A DNA stretch of 64,000 bases. Origin: Listeria monocytogenes (GTDB taxonomy: Bacteria > Bacillota > Bacilli > Lactobacillales > Listeriaceae). The translations under genes and the position numbers were made by a program. The notes below the pieces were generated by a model, which searched no databases, was not told where the DNA came from, and was given only the letters and a program-made list of their open reading frames with translations. This document shows, in pieces, positions 49,501 to 58,427 of this stretch. Positions within the stretch are counted from its first letter, which is position 1. Each line of letters opens with the position of its first letter. The stretch covers positions 878,501 to 942,500 of the forward strand of contig NZ_CP054041.1 of the NCBI RefSeq assembly GCF_013282665.1, written 5' to 3'.

Positions 49501-50564
49501 TCTTCATATTGTTTAGGTAAGTGAAGCTTAATAAATGCTTTCAGTTCACTTAAATCTTTTTCGTGTGCATCAAAACGTTCAATCATGCTTGCAGATAACT
49601 TCGCATTCGTCTCCGTGTCCGTCACCGTAATAATACTTGATAACACCACAGCATTATATGTATTTTTTGCCGCAACAAATAGTTCAGCATATTCATCCCC
49701 AATTATCGCCAGCAATGCCTCTAAGTCTTCTTCATAACTATCTTTCGCACACTCAATATCCGTTTTCTCAACAAGATCAAAAACCTTCTGAAAATTTCCT
49801 TTGCTACCTACAATCAAACTTATGAATTGCGCAAACATTCCTGTAGATTTTTCACCCGGATATAATTGTAAAATTCTTTCCAATTTTTCTTTTCTCGTAA
49901 ATTTTCCAGCTAGAATATTAGCTACTGTTGTATTTTCTTCCATTTTAGCTAGAGTGCCTTCTTCAATATTGCTGATAAACACTTGATTATAAGTCTGTAT
50001 AAATTGTTTATATACTCCATCCACTGAGGTGTTTTTAGTATCTAATGCTCCCTCAATTAAAAAGTTTCCTCTATATTTTATAATATGCGCTAAAGCCAAA
50101 TAAACTAATCTTAAATCTGCTTTTTCAGAAGAATTAACCAGCTCTTCTCGCAAGTGATATATTGTCCGGTAGTTTTTGTGGTACGCAACTTCTTCCTCTA
50201 TCGTTGCAAAAAAAGGATGACGACTATTTCTTTTTTCGCTGTCAACATAGAAACTATCATTTAATCGGCAAAAGAAATTAGCATCGATATTAGCCATCTC
50301 TAATGCAAATATCTCTTGTAAATAAGAAATACGATTTCTTCTTCTCTCTATTCTTCTTCTTGCTGTTCTGTTCATTCTACGGTCTGCTGCCGTTTCGCCT
50401 TCATCAAACAGCCTAACGCCCCAGAAATTTTTCTTTATCTGCTTTTTATCCGAGTTTCCAGCAACTTTCATTTTCCTCTTCACTAAATCATATTGGTCTG
50501 TCAAAACTGCCCATCCCACTGAATTAGTCCCAATGTCTAAGCCAATCGTGTACGGATTTTTCAT
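46560..50564 (-). CDS. cas9: Cas9 endonuclease, type II-A
   Basis: A 1334-residue RNA-guided nuclease. With the start at 50564 (9 nt after GAAGGG), the RuvC-I Asp is residue 10 (MKNPYTIGLDIGTNSVGWAV), its standard position; the earlier ATG at 50573 would shift it. The arginine-rich bridge helix (ARRRIERRRNRISYL) follows. RuvC-II is IVVEMARENQTT, HNH is YDIDHIVPQSF, RuvC-III is HHAHDAYLN; all catalytic residues are intact. The PAM-reading pair is ERKRYT (Arg 1303 and 1305), equal to Arg1333/Arg1335 of the S. pyogenes enzyme, so an NGG PAM is predicted. Very similar to L. innocua Cas9 but not identical to the sequence I remember. Confidence 0.98.
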   Translation of the reverse strand: MKNPYTIGLDIGTNSVGWAVLTDQYDLVKRKMKVAGNSDKKQIKKNFWGVRLFDEGETAADRRMNRTARRRIERRRNRISYLQEIFALEMANIDANFFCRLNDSFYVDSEKRNSRHPFFATIEEEVAYHKNYRTIYHLREELVNSSEKADLRLVYLALAHIIKYRGNFLIEGALDTKNTSVDGVYKQFIQTYNQVFISNIEEGTLAKMEENTTVANILAGKFTRKEKLERILQLYPGEKSTGMFAQFISLIVGSKGNFQKVFDLVEKTDIECAKDSYEEDLEALLAIIGDEYAELFVAAKNTYNAVVLSSIITVTDTETNAKLSASMIERFDAHEKDLSELKAFIKLHLPKQYEEIFSNVAIDGYAGYIDGKTKQVDFYKYLKTLLENIEGADYFIAKIEEENFLRKQRTFDNGAIPHQLHLEELEAILHQQAKYYPFLKEAYDKIKSLVTFRIPYFVGPLANGQSDFAWLTRKADGEIRPWNIEEKVDFGKSAVDFIEKMTNKDTYLPKENVLPKHSLYYQKYMVYNELTKVRYIDDQGKTNYFSGQEKQQIFNDYFKQKRKVSKKDLEQFLRNMSHIESPTIEGLEDSFNSSYATYHDLLKVGIKQEVLENPLNMEMLEDIVKILTVFEDKRMIKEQLQQFSGVLDGAVLKKLERRHYTGWGRLSAKLLVGIRDKQSHLTILDYLMNDDGLNRNLMQLINDSNLSFKSIIEKEQVSTTDKDLQSIVADLAGSPAIKKGILQSLKIVDELVSIMGYPPQTIVVEMARENQTTVKGKNNSRPRYKSLEKAIKEFGSQILKEHPTDNQELRNNRLYLYYLQNGKDMYTGQELDIHNLSNYDIDHIVPQSFITDNSIDNLVLTSSAGNREKGDDVPPLEIVRKRKVFWEKLFQGNLMSKRKFDYLTKAERGGLTEADKATFIHRQLVETRQITKNVANILHQRFNNETDNHGNNMEQVRIVMLKSALVSQFRKQFQLYKVREVNDYHHAHDAYLNGVVANTLLKVYPQLEPEFVYGEYHQFDWFKANKATAKKQFYTNIMLFFAQKERIIDENGEILWDKKYLETIKKVLDYRQMNIVKKTEIQKGEFSKATIKPKGNSSKLIPRKENWDPMKYGGLDSPNMAYAVIIEHAKGKKKIVFEKKIIRITIMERKAFEKDEKSFLEKQGYRQPKVLTKLPKYTLYECENGRRRMLASANEAQKGNQQVLKGQLITLLHHAKNCEASDGKSLDYIESNREMFGELLAHVSEFAKRYTLADANLSKINQLFEQNKDNDIKVIAQSFVNLMAFNAMGAPASFKFFEATIERKRYTNLKELLRATIIYQSITGLYEARKRLDG

Positions 50565-50592
50565 ATTCTTCATCCCTTCAACTTGTTTTTAG

Positions 50593-50620
50593 TTGCATTT
50601 TTTTTATAATTTGGTACAAT
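50593..50620 (+). promoter_or_regulatory. tracrRNA promoter
   Basis: -35 TTGCAT (50593-50598), 16-bp spacer, -10 TACAAT (50615-50620), giving a start near 50627 at the anti-repeat. It lies within the 65 bp between the tracrRNA and the cas9 start, so it must overlap elements of any nearby cas9 promoter. Confidence 0.7.
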
Positions 50621-50626
50621 GTATAT

Positions 50627-50718
50627 ATTGTTAGTATTCAAAATAACATAGCAAGTTAAAATAAGGCTTTGTCCGTTATCAACTTTTAATTAAGTAGCGC
50701 TGTTTCGGCGCTTTTTTT
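50627..50718 (+). ncRNA. tracrRNA
   Basis: Anti-repeat at 50629-50664 (TTAGTATTCAAAATAACATA then GCAAGTTAAAAT) pairs with the CRISPR repeat with the usual bulge. Then the nexus AAGGCTTTGTCCG, a linker, and the terminal hairpin GCGCtgtttcgGCGC with seven T as terminator. It guides Cas9 together with crRNA after RNase III processing. Divergent from cas9. Confidence 0.96.
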
Positions 50719-50965
50719 GTGCATTTTTTTATAGAACATAAAATTGTGACCATGCCATATTTCTATGTATATTAAGATATACTATTTATATTGATATACA
50801 TTTCATCTCTTTATCTAATTATTACGAACCTTTAATTATTATAGCATATTTTGAGAATATTGTTATAAAAATCACAATTAAAATCTGTATTATTATTTAA
50901 ATAATTTCGAAATCATGTTTACACATGTTTTTTTCTATTTTTGAGTATATTCGTATATTAATAAA
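50719..50965. other. AT-rich intergenic region between tracrRNA and rpsI terminator
   Basis: No gene seen. It contains a palindrome GTATAT-TAAG-ATATAC (about 50767-50782) and a minus-strand extended -10 TGCTATAAT (TATAAT at 50843-50838) that would drive transcription toward cas9 through the tracrRNA gene in antisense. Confidence 0.4.
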
Positions 50966-50998
50966 CAAAAAAAGCACCAGCAAAAGCTGGTGCTTTGA
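50966..50998 (-). terminator. rplM-rpsI terminator
   Basis: Perfect AAAGCACCAGC / GCTGGTGCTTT stem, 4-nt loop, T-run, directly after rpsI. Confidence 0.93.
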
Positions 50999-51007
50999 AA
51001 CGACATA

Positions 51008-51400
51008 TTAACGTTTTGAGAACTGAGGTGCACGACGCGCGCCTTTAAGTCCGTATTTTTTACGTTCTTTCATACGTGGGTCACGAGTAAGTAGGCCAGC
51101 AGATTTAAGTGCTGGGCGATACTCAGGAGCCACTTGTAATAGTGCACGAGCTACACCATGACGGATAGCACCGGCTTGACCAGTGTAACCACCACCGTGA
51201 ACGTTTACTAGTACATCATAGTTACCTAAAGTTTCTGTAGCTACTAAAGGTTGTTTGATAACTTCACGAAGAGCTGCAAATGGGATATAATCTTCCCAGT
51301 CTCTATTGTTAATAACGATTTTGCCGTCGCCTGGTACTAAACGTACGCGAGCTACAGAGCTTTTACGACGACCAGTTCCGTAATATTGTACTTGAGCCAC
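51008..51400 (-). CDS. rpsI: 30S ribosomal protein S9
   Basis: A 130-residue S9 starting [20 protein letters not shown] and ending in the basic tail [11 protein letters not shown], which contacts P-site tRNA. Downstream partner of rplM, 21 bp after it. Start follows GGAGG. Confidence 0.98.
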   Translation of the reverse strand: MAQVQYYGTGRRKSSVARVRLVPGDGKIVINNRDWEDYIPFAALREVIKQPLVATETLGNYDVLVNVHGGGYTGQAGAIRHGVARALLQVAPEYRPALKSAGLLTRDPRMKERKKYGLKGARRAPQFSKR

Positions 51401-51421
51401 TTAGTATTCCTCCTTTATTAA

Positions 51422-51859
51422 TTAACCGCGTAATTCGTATACTTCTGGTTGTTGAGCTGCATGTTCGTGCTCAGATCCACCATATACGTGTAATTTTTTG
51501 AATAATTGACGTCCAAGAGAATTTTTTGGAAGCATACCTTTGATAGATAGTTCTAATAATTTCTCAGGATTGTTTGTACGCATTTCGCCTGCAGTACGAG
51601 ATTTCAAACCGCCTGGATATTGAGAGTGACGGTAGTAAATTTTGTCAGTAGCTTTTTTACCAGTAAGACCAATCTTACCAGCGTTGATGATGATTACAAA
51701 GTCTCCAGTGTCGATATGTGGAGTAAATTGTGGTTTGTTTTTTCCGCGAAGAATTGAAGCAACTTCACTGGATAAACGTCCTAAAGAAACACCAGTAGCG
51801 TCGATAACGTACCATTTACGTTCTACTTCGCCGGGTTTCGCCATATAAGTTGTACGCAT
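51422..51859 (-). CDS. rplM: 50S ribosomal protein L13
   Basis: A 145-residue L13 ([35 protein letters not shown] core, ending EVYELRG). Start follows GGAGGGTAATTC. First gene of rplM-rpsI; upstream is a 190-nt structured leader likely to allow feedback by L13. Confidence 0.98.
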   Translation of the reverse strand: MRTTYMAKPGEVERKWYVIDATGVSLGRLSSEVASILRGKNKPQFTPHIDTGDFVIIINAGKIGLTGKKATDKIYYRHSQYPGGLKSRTAGEMRTNNPEKLLELSIKGMLPKNSLGRQLFKKLHVYGGSEHEHAAQQPEVYELRG

Positions 51860-51867
51860 GAATTACC

Positions 51868-51995
51868 CTCCTAAATAAATTGAAACAAATTAGCTCCCGA
51901 AAACTGTTCCTAATTCCCGAAATGCTATTCTATATTTTTATTGTTTAAACACAACAACCTTCCGGGGCTTATTGTGGGGCAAACAATACCATAGT
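51868..51995 (-). ncRNA. Putative L13 (rplM) autoregulatory leader
   Basis: A leader of about 130 nt between the promoter and rplM contains paired segments (CCCCACAA...TTGTTGTG; CGGGAATTAG...CGGGAGCTAA). Firmicutes rplM genes are known to carry an L13-leader RNA here. I infer identity from position and pairing, not from a model match. Confidence 0.55.
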
Positions 51996-51997
51996 CC

Positions 51998-52026
51998 ATA
52001 ATACAGTTTTTAGAGCAAAAAGTCAA
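51998..52026 (-). promoter_or_regulatory. rplM promoter
   Basis: -35 TTGACT (52026-52021), 17-bp spacer, -10 TATTAT (52003-51998). Confidence 0.85.
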
Positions 52027-52053
52027 TGCGTTCTGTAAAAAAACATCCATTTT

Positions 52054-52800
52054 TTATTCGTAGTCCACTCGCCATAAATATAACCCTTGTGGCGGCACTG
52101 TTTTACTAATTAATTTTTGCCTATCACGTGCTAACAAAGCCTTCGAAATATCATCCGGAGAGATTCGACCTTGTCCTGCATCGAGCAGAGTTCCTGTCAA
52201 AATTCGCACCATATTATACAAAAATCCATTTCCTTGAAAAGCAATCACTAACGTCTCGTCGTCCTCTTCATAAAAATCAATACTATAAAGCGTCCGGACT
52301 TTAGAATCGCGCTCCGTTCTCGCCGAACAGAAACTTGTAAAATCATGCTCGCCAATCAGACGTTTACTCGCCAATTTCATTTTTGAAATATCCAGTTCAT
52401 ATGGATAATGTAGCGCAAAATTCCGACTAAAAGGATCAAAAATTTTCGTCCTTTTTACCACATAACGATATTCTTTTCCAACCGTGCCAAATCTAGCGTG
52501 GAAATCATTAGGTACTTCTTCCACTGTTAAAAAGCTAATATCAAACGGAGTCATGACTTGCAAAGCTTTTTGAAATTTTTCGGCAGTGATATCCAGTTCC
52601 GAATCGAAATGAATCACCTGACCTTTCGCATGAACACCAGTATCGGTTCTTCCTGATGCTGTAATCCGCACAGGCTTACCTTTATGCATTTTCGTCAATG
52701 CTTTTTCAATTTCCGCTTGAACCGTCCGTGTATTCGGCTGCACCTGATAGCCATAAAACCCGCTACCATCATAAGAAATTATTGCTTTATATCTTGTCAT
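52054..52800 (-). CDS. truA: tRNA pseudouridine synthase A
   Basis: A 248-residue enzyme that makes pseudouridine at positions 38-40 of tRNA anticodon stems. The catalytic Asp lies in [14 protein letters not shown]; other motifs are [12 protein letters not shown] and [14 protein letters not shown]. Last gene of the ecfA1-ecfA2-ecfT-truA string, 5 bp after ecfT. Confidence 0.97.
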   Translation of the reverse strand: MTRYKAIISYDGSGFYGYQVQPNTRTVQAEIEKALTKMHKGKPVRITASGRTDTGVHAKGQVIHFDSELDITAEKFQKALQVMTPFDISFLTVEEVPNDFHARFGTVGKEYRYVVKRTKIFDPFSRNFALHYPYELDISKMKLASKRLIGEHDFTSFCSARTERDSKVRTLYSIDFYEEDDETLVIAFQGNGFLYNMVRILTGTLLDAGQGRISPDDISKALLARDRQKLISKTVPPQGLYLWRVDYE

Positions 52801-52805
52801 TCATT

Positions 52806-53603
52806 TCAACTCCGCAACCAAAATAATAATCCACTTAATACCGCTAAAGAAATTAACAAGAAAGTATCCGCCAATTGCCAGCGTAGTAAACGGAATCTCG
52901 TTCTCCCTTTACCACCACGATAACCGCGAGCTTCCATTGCAATTGCTAAGTCTTCTGCACGCTTAAACGCACTAATAAAAAGTGGCACGAGCAGCGGAAT
53001 AATCGCTTTAATTCGGTCACTCCATTTCCCACTCGTAAATTCAACCCCACGAGCTTTTTGCGCTTTTAAAATTTTCTCCGTTTCATCCATCAATGTCGGA
53101 ATAAATCGCAAAGAAATACTAAGCATTAAAGCAAGTTCATGTACTGGTAAATGTACTAAACGAAATGGCGCTAAAATTTTCTCCAGTCCGTCTGTTAGTT
53201 CAATCGGGCTTGTCGTTAATGTTAAAAGTGTCGTCATAAAAATAATGAGAACAAAGCGACAAAACATCATCGCTCCATTTGTCAGTCCAAGTGTTGTTAT
53301 TTGTAAAAGTCCTAAATCGACTAAAACTGTCCCGCCTTTTGTAAAAAAGACTTGCAGTAATAGCGTGATTAAAATAAGCCAGAAAATCGGTTGTAACCCT
53401 TTAATAAAAAATAAAAATGGCACTTTCGAAGTGAGAACTAAATACAATACATACGCAAACATAAGCGCATAAGTCAGCCAATTGTTCGCTAAAAAGACAA
53501 TCGCAATAAACGCCATAACTGCAGTGATTTTCGCACGTGGATCAATTCGATGTAACCAAGAATTTCCCGGAATGTAGCGTCCGAGAATCATTTTATCCAT
53601 CAT
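52806..53603 (-). CDS. ecfT: ECF transporter transmembrane subunit EcfT
   Basis: A 265-residue membrane protein (CbiQ family), the shared scaffold of group II energy-coupling-factor vitamin transporters. N-terminal LGRYIPGNSWLHRIDPRAK, four to five helices, and two ARG-type coupling motifs (KAQKARGVEF and AMEARGYRGG) that contact the ATPases. S-components are encoded elsewhere. Two bases after ecfA2. Confidence 0.95.
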   Translation of the reverse strand: MMDKMILGRYIPGNSWLHRIDPRAKITAVMAFIAIVFLANNWLTYALMFAYVLYLVLTSKVPFLFFIKGLQPIFWLILITLLLQVFFTKGGTVLVDLGLLQITTLGLTNGAMMFCRFVLIIFMTTLLTLTTSPIELTDGLEKILAPFRLVHLPVHELALMLSISLRFIPTLMDETEKILKAQKARGVEFTSGKWSDRIKAIIPLLVPLFISAFKRAEDLAIAMEARGYRGGKGRTRFRLLRWQLADTFLLISLAVLSGLLFWLRS

Positions 53604-53605
53604 AA

Positions 53606-54472
53606 TTATGCCCCGCCCTTCGCTAAATAAGGCGCCATTTCGGTTGTTAATTCATCAATAGTTAAACAAGTTTTTGTTAATTTTACATCAAATTTGCGCT
53701 CAAAAAGCCCTTGGAACCTCACCACATCTGGTACAGATAACCCAAGATCAACCAGTTCATCTGGCTTCGCGAAAATTTCACGTGGCGTGCCGATTTGTAA
53801 AACTGTCCCAGCTTTCATCAAGACAATTTTTTCCGCATAACGAGCAGCATCTTCCATGCTATGTGTTACAAGGACCGTTGTGAGTCCTTTTTCTTTATGA
53901 AGATTGTAGAACATTTCCATGATTTCTTCGCGGCCATGAGGGTCTAATCCCGCTGTTGGCTCATCCAGCACAAGCACTTCTGGCTCCATCGCTAAAACAC
54001 CAGCAATCGCTACCCGACGCATTTGTCCACCAGAAAGTTCGAACGGTGAACGCGATAAAATTTCCTCGGTCAGTCCCACTTCATAAATTACTTTTTTAGC
54101 ACGAAGTTTCGCATCTTCCTCAGAAACCCCAAAGTTCATCGGTCCAAAGCAAATATCCTTCTCGACCGTTTCTTCAAAAAGTTGTGCTTCTGGAAATTGG
54201 AACACAATCCCAACTTTTTTACGTAAATCACGTAGTTTCTTTTGCTTCACGCCTGCAATGATTTCTCGGTCACCAACCGTAATTTTACCTTCTGTCGGCA
54301 TTAAAAGGGCATTCAAATGTTGTAACAAAGTTGATTTACCTGAGCCAGTATGACCAATAATTGCAGAATAGCTACCAGAATCAAAAGAAACATTCACATC
54401 AAGTAATGCTCGCTTTTCAAAAGGGCTATTTTTTTGATAACAATAACCTAGTTGTTCGAGTTTAATTTCCAT
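53606..54472 (-). CDS. ecfA2: ECF transporter ATPase EcfA2
   Basis: A 288-residue ABC ATPase (CbiO family). Walker [13 protein letters not shown]-loop [14 protein letters not shown], signature [17 protein letters not shown], Walker [14 protein letters not shown]. Paired with EcfA1 to energise vitamin uptake. Overlaps the ecfA1 stop by 25 nt. Confidence 0.95.
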   Translation of the reverse strand: MEIKLEQLGYCYQKNSPFEKRALLDVNVSFDSGSYSAIIGHTGSGKSTLLQHLNALLMPTEGKITVGDREIIAGVKQKKLRDLRKKVGIVFQFPEAQLFEETVEKDICFGPMNFGVSEEDAKLRAKKVIYEVGLTEEILSRSPFELSGGQMRRVAIAGVLAMEPEVLVLDEPTAGLDPHGREEIMEMFYNLHKEKGLTTVLVTHSMEDAARYAEKIVLMKAGTVLQIGTPREIFAKPDELVDLGLSVPDVVRFQGLFERKFDVKLTKTCLTIDELTTEMAPYLAKGGA

Positions 54473-55287
54473 AATTGATCTAGTAATGCTCCTTCCGATA
54501 GCACGGTGCTTCCAGTTTCGAAGCCGCCTGCAACTAATTTTTCTTGTAATTCAATAATAAATGGAACACCTAAGCCGATTTTCCGCATCGCATCTGCTTG
54601 CTGGAAAATTTCTTGCGGCGTGCCCTCACTGTGGACTTCTCCGTTATTCATGACAATTACTCGGTCTGCAAAAAGAACTTCATCTAAATCATGTGTAATA
54701 GAAATAACGGTAATGTCTTCTTGTTCACGCATAATCCGAATAGTTTCCATTACTTCGGCACGTCCCCTTGGATCAAGCATAGAAGTTGCTTCGTCCAAAA
54801 TAATGACATCTGGTTGAAGTGCCAAAACCCCCGCAATCGCTACCCGTTGTTTTTGTCCGCCGGAAAGTCTAGCTGGTTCATGTAGCGCATAACTTTGCAT
54901 ACCAACCTCATTTAAAGCTGATTCCACGCGTTCCACCATTGTATCATGAGGAACCCCGTGATTCTCCAGTCCAAACGCAACATCATCTTGCACTGTAGCT
55001 CCGACAAATTGGTTATCTGGATTTTGAAAAACCATTCCTACTTGTCGTCTAATTTCCCATATATTTTTTTCAGACAAAACAAAGTGTCCGATTTTGATTA
55101 AACCATCTTCTGGAAAAAGCAATCCGTTGAGTAATTTCGCAATGGTAGATTTACCTGATCCATTATGACCAACAAGTGCAACCCATTCCCCTTTTTGAGC
55201 AGAAATAGATACATCTTTCACTGCATATTTTTCCGTATCCTCATATTTATAAAAAACGTGTTCTAATCTCACAAAACTTTCTGCCAC
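54448..55287 (-). CDS. ecfA1: ECF transporter ATPase EcfA1
   Basis: A 279-residue ABC ATPase. Walker [13 protein letters not shown]-loop [13 protein letters not shown], signature [17 protein letters not shown], Walker [15 protein letters not shown]. The GTG start at 55287 ([11 protein letters not shown]) lies after GTGAGGTG; longer in-frame extension to 55350 has no plausible site. First gene of the module. Confidence 0.94.
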   Translation of the reverse strand: MAESFVRLEHVFYKYEDTEKYAVKDVSISAQKGEWVALVGHNGSGKSTIAKLLNGLLFPEDGLIKIGHFVLSEKNIWEIRRQVGMVFQNPDNQFVGATVQDDVAFGLENHGVPHDTMVERVESALNEVGMQSYALHEPARLSGGQKQRVAIAGVLALQPDVIILDEATSMLDPRGRAEVMETIRIMREQEDITVISITHDLDEVLFADRVIVMNNGEVHSEGTPQEIFQQADAMRKIGLGVPFIIELQEKLVAGGFETGSTVLSEGALLDQLWKLNSNN

Positions 55288-55417
55288 GCTTAACACCTCA
55301 CTTTTCGACCATTCACTGTTTATTATAGTATAAACATCCATCCGGCGCAAAATTTCCTTTTTGGTTGTTTTGGTTTAATGCTAAAGGGAATATATTAACG
55401 TTAAGGATGTGATAACT

Positions 55418-56080
55418 ATGTTAGCAGATTTTATTTTACGACTTGTTGTTGCAGGTCTCCTTGGAGCAGTTATTGGACTGGACCGAGAAATCAGGGCAAA
55501 AGAAGCTGGATTCCGGACACATTTTCTTGTTTCTCTTGGTAGTGCGCTAATTATGATTGTTTCTCAGTATGGTTTTTCCGAAATTGCCACTATGCAAAAT
55601 GTATCGTTTGATCCAAGTCGAGTCGCTGCCCAAGTGGTAAGCGGGATTGGCTTTATTGGTGCGGGGACAATTATTATTCAAAAGAAATTTGTTCGCGGTC
55701 TAACAACAGCTGCTGGACTTTGGGCCACAGCTGGCATTGGTCTTGCTATTGGCGCGGGGATGTACTGGGTTGGTATCGCCGCTACTTTACTTACATTAAT
55801 CGGATTAGAATTCTTGAGTATCGTTTTCAAATCATTCGCTTTCCACACGACTGCAATTATCTATTCAACAGACAAGCAGGAAAACCTAGTAAAGGTTACA
55901 GATAAAATCCAACAAAACAAACAACAAATTGTTTCGTACTCAAGTGAAAAAGAACTCATCGGAGAAAGTCTTTTTATCCGCGTGAATATTGTTGTAAAAA
56001 CAAAGAATAAGAATGAAGAATACGAACTATTTCACTTTATCCAAACACTTCCCAATGTAACCGTTGAAAAAATGGAATAA
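55418..56080 (+). CDS. MgtC/SapB-family membrane protein
   Basis: A 220-residue protein with an N-terminal MgtC domain: helices with GLLGAVIGLDREIRAKEAGF, GIGFIGAGTII and FVRGLTTAAGLWATAGIGLA, then a ~90-residue cytoplasmic ACT-like tail (to VEKME). In other bacteria MgtC modulates F-ATPase or growth at low Mg2+; Mg2+ transport itself is not established. Starts at ATG 55418 after AAGGATGTG. Monocistronic on the plus strand. Confidence 0.87.
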   Translation: MLADFILRLVVAGLLGAVIGLDREIRAKEAGFRTHFLVSLGSALIMIVSQYGFSEIATMQNVSFDPSRVAAQVVSGIGFIGAGTIIIQKKFVRGLTTAAGLWATAGIGLAIGAGMYWVGIAATLLTLIGLEFLSIVFKSFAFHTTAIIYSTDKQENLVKVTDKIQQNKQQIVSYSSEKELIGESLFIRVNIVVKTKNKNEEYELFHFIQTLPNVTVEKME

Positions 56081-56198
56081 ATAATGGATTTCTGCTATTT
56101 TTACCCCTATTTTGTTCACATAATATCCATTTACTTCCAGCTTCCCATTTTGCTATAATTCACCCGTCACCACAAATAGAATAGAGAGAAGGGATGAA

Positions 56199-57089
56199 AT
56201 GAAAAACTTTGTAACCTCAGAACGCTCGATTTTTGAGATGGATAAATCGGCGGAACCTGCGATTACAGTGAAAGATGGCTCTGTAGTAAAAATAAAAACA
56301 AAAGACTACTTCAATGGCCAAATTAAGAAAGAACAGCTTCACTACGGGGAACTAGATTGGAAGCAATTTTCACCAACTACCGGGCCGATTTATATCGAAG
56401 AAGCCAAACCCGGCGACTTATTAGCAATAACCATTGAAAAAATCGAACTCCTAGGGACGGAGGTCTTTTTGTTAAATGGGCCAAATATTGGTATAACTGA
56501 TGAACTACTGACAAGTAATGCTGCTCGTTGTTACAAAGTCAAAGATAACCAAATTATCTATTCAGATAACATTCATATTCCAATAACTAAAACCATCGGC
56601 TTGCTAAGAACAGAAGGCCTCTTTAGCTCTAAATCACCAACGAAAAACGGCGGTCTACTTGACGCTTCCGAAATCACTGACGGGGCAACTATTTTCTTAC
56701 CTGTTGAAAAGTATGGTGCCTCACTTCATATCGGGAACGTACGAGCTACAGCAGGTTTTGGGCAAATTACTGCAACTAGTGCGGAGGCGCCAGCCGAAGT
56801 AACTGTACGGCTGCAACTTCTTAAAAATCGTAAAGCTCCAACGCCGACTATCATTCATAATCACCATTTAATTTGCTTGGCTTCGGATTTAACTATTGAA
56901 AAAGCAACAAAAAATACGATGAAAAATATGATTACTTTGCTCACTGAATCGGACAAAATGACTAATGAAGACGCGATGTTTTTAATTTCTCTGCAAGGCG
57001 AATTTCAAGTTTGTAAGCTCTGTAAACCTAATATTACTACAAGCATCAAATTGCCATTGGATTATTTTCCAGAAATGCCGTTTTTATAA
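56199..57089 (+). CDS. Acetamidase/formamidase family protein
   Basis: A 296-residue protein of the FmdA/AmdA family (FSPTTGPIYIEEAKPGDLLAI; GGLLDASEI; LHIGNVRATAGFGQ). Family members hydrolyse short-chain amides to ammonia and acid using metals; the substrate here is not known. Start follows AGAGAGAAGGG. The C-terminus has a CxxC (VCKLCKPN), not typical of characterised enzymes. A terminator follows. Confidence 0.85.
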   Translation: MKNFVTSERSIFEMDKSAEPAITVKDGSVVKIKTKDYFNGQIKKEQLHYGELDWKQFSPTTGPIYIEEAKPGDLLAITIEKIELLGTEVFLLNGPNIGITDELLTSNAARCYKVKDNQIIYSDNIHIPITKTIGLLRTEGLFSSKSPTKNGGLLDASEITDGATIFLPVEKYGASLHIGNVRATAGFGQITATSAEAPAEVTVRLQLLKNRKAPTPTIIHNHHLICLASDLTIEKATKNTMKNMITLLTESDKMTNEDAMFLISLQGEFQVCKLCKPNITTSIKLPLDYFPEMPFL

Positions 57090-57090
57090 C

Positions 57091-57122
57091 AAAAGAACCT
57101 CCGCCAGAGCGGGGTTCTTTTA
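57091..57122. terminator. Bidirectional terminator
   Basis: AAAAGAACC-CCGC / GCGG-GGTTCTTTT stem between convergent genes. Confidence 0.88.
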
Positions 57123-58214
57123 TATTTGTTCCAAAATACAGCCTTGGTAATTTTTACGGAGAAATCCAGCTAATTTCATCGCTTCTACTTCTACTAATTT
57201 TTGACTTTTTTTAGTTAGTTTTTTACTGAGGTAGAAATGGAAGACTATTTTTTCACCCGAAATTTTGTATCTCCATGTTCCAAAAAACTGACCATTTATG
57301 ATTAATACAGCTTCAATTTGCCCAGCGATGCGCCAAATGAGACTTGTTTCTTTTTCGCTCGCAAGCCAGTTCTTTTTCGCGTAACTGACGAAAAGCGGAT
57401 CGAACTTCCCCAGGAGTAGCGGCGAATCCATTTCCACCTCTTCTTGAGTTGCTGTTTTACTATAATAGTTCCTGCCATCTTCACCGATATAGCAAATATA
57501 GTTTTTCAGTAACTTTTCTAAGGTTTCCTGATAGTCACTATTTCGCAAGCCACTCCAATGCTTGAAGTCTTGGATTGTAGCAGGCCCATATGCACTAAAA
57601 TAACGATCAATCATTGTTTCTAATCCTGTTTGACTTCGCTTATTAGTTATCCACGCTTCTTCCGCCTCTGATTCAATTTGATTTCTATGACTATAGAATC
57701 TCGTCTTTGGGGTTTCTGGCACACAAAATAACTTGCCGTCGAGTGAGCCTTGAATGAAAACTCCACCCCAAGTCATCAGTTCTTTTGCTTCGTCTCCTAG
57801 TAGCGCCACAAAGGACTCTTTAGACACTTTCTCTTCACGTAGAAGCAATTCTTCCATTTGTACTAAAATCGCATCCAAATCGCGTCCTAGCGAGTCTGCG
57901 TGCTTTCTTAACCAATTGTTTTTATTCGCATAAACATCATGGACATAAAACCAGTCATCGGGTGTATACATATGGACCGTCATTCTTTGCCCCCAAATTT
58001 TGATTAACCCTTTGTCATCATATGTCGTTTGCAAGTTTTCTTTTGTTAAATTATTTACCCGATTAAATAAACTAACCTCTCCAAATTGCTGATATTGCGA
58101 TTGGATGCCAAATAGCGCACGAGTTGCGTCCTCTGCGCTTGAAAACTTTGATTGTAGTAGTCCAGAATTAAATAATCTGTTTTGAGCTATTTGCGAGTTA
58201 GTTAAAGCACGCAT
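57120..58214 (-). CDS. Winged-helix DNA-binding protein, AlkZ-like (HTH_42)
   Basis: A 364-residue protein of the AlkZ/YcaQ-related family (DNA glycosylase-fold, three winged-helix domains). Landmarks: N-terminal LTNSQIAQNRLFNSGL, ALFGIQSQYQQFGE, IKIWGQRMTVHMYTPDDW and YFSAYGPATIQDFKHWSG. The QxQ catalytic motif of true AlkZ enzymes would correspond to GIQSQYQ, which is present as QSQ. A base-excision role is possible but unproven. ATG at 58214 after GGAGGG. Confidence 0.77.
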   Translation of the reverse strand: MRALTNSQIAQNRLFNSGLLQSKFSSAEDATRALFGIQSQYQQFGEVSLFNRVNNLTKENLQTTYDDKGLIKIWGQRMTVHMYTPDDWFYVHDVYANKNNWLRKHADSLGRDLDAILVQMEELLLREEKVSKESFVALLGDEAKELMTWGGVFIQGSLDGKLFCVPETPKTRFYSHRNQIESEAEEAWITNKRSQTGLETMIDRYFSAYGPATIQDFKHWSGLRNSDYQETLEKLLKNYICYIGEDGRNYYSKTATQEEVEMDSPLLLGKFDPLFVSYAKKNWLASEKETSLIWRIAGQIEAVLIINGQFFGTWRYKISGEKIVFHFYLSKKLTKKSQKLVEVEAMKLAGFLRKNYQGCILEQI

Positions 58215-58275
58215 TCTTCGTCCCTCCACTGGTTATCTTTGGGTTTCACTATAGAGGTTTTGCCGAATAAAGGCA

Positions 58276-58355
58276 AGAAAAAAAGACCTGCTATACGTAG
58301 ATAACAGGTCAAACAAAAAAAGCCTGCCTCCTAGCCTACGATTAAGTAGACTAGG
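58276..58355 (-). terminator. rplQ terminator region (two hairpins)
   Basis: Hairpin 58346-58355 with 58330-58339 (CCTAG-CTAC) and a second (GACCTGTTAT/ATAGCAGGTC, 58310-58285) with seven T on the minus strand. They end the alpha operon. Confidence 0.8.
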
Positions 58356-58427
58356 AAACACAGAGCTAGACAAGGAAACACGAAGTCCCCATATCATGAC
58401 ACTCCACTTGCTTTAAACGTTTTATTA

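Noticed and set aside
42926..51007. Prophage or transposon carrying the CRISPR locus
   Set aside because: No integrase, transposase, terminal repeats or target duplication is visible around the locus.
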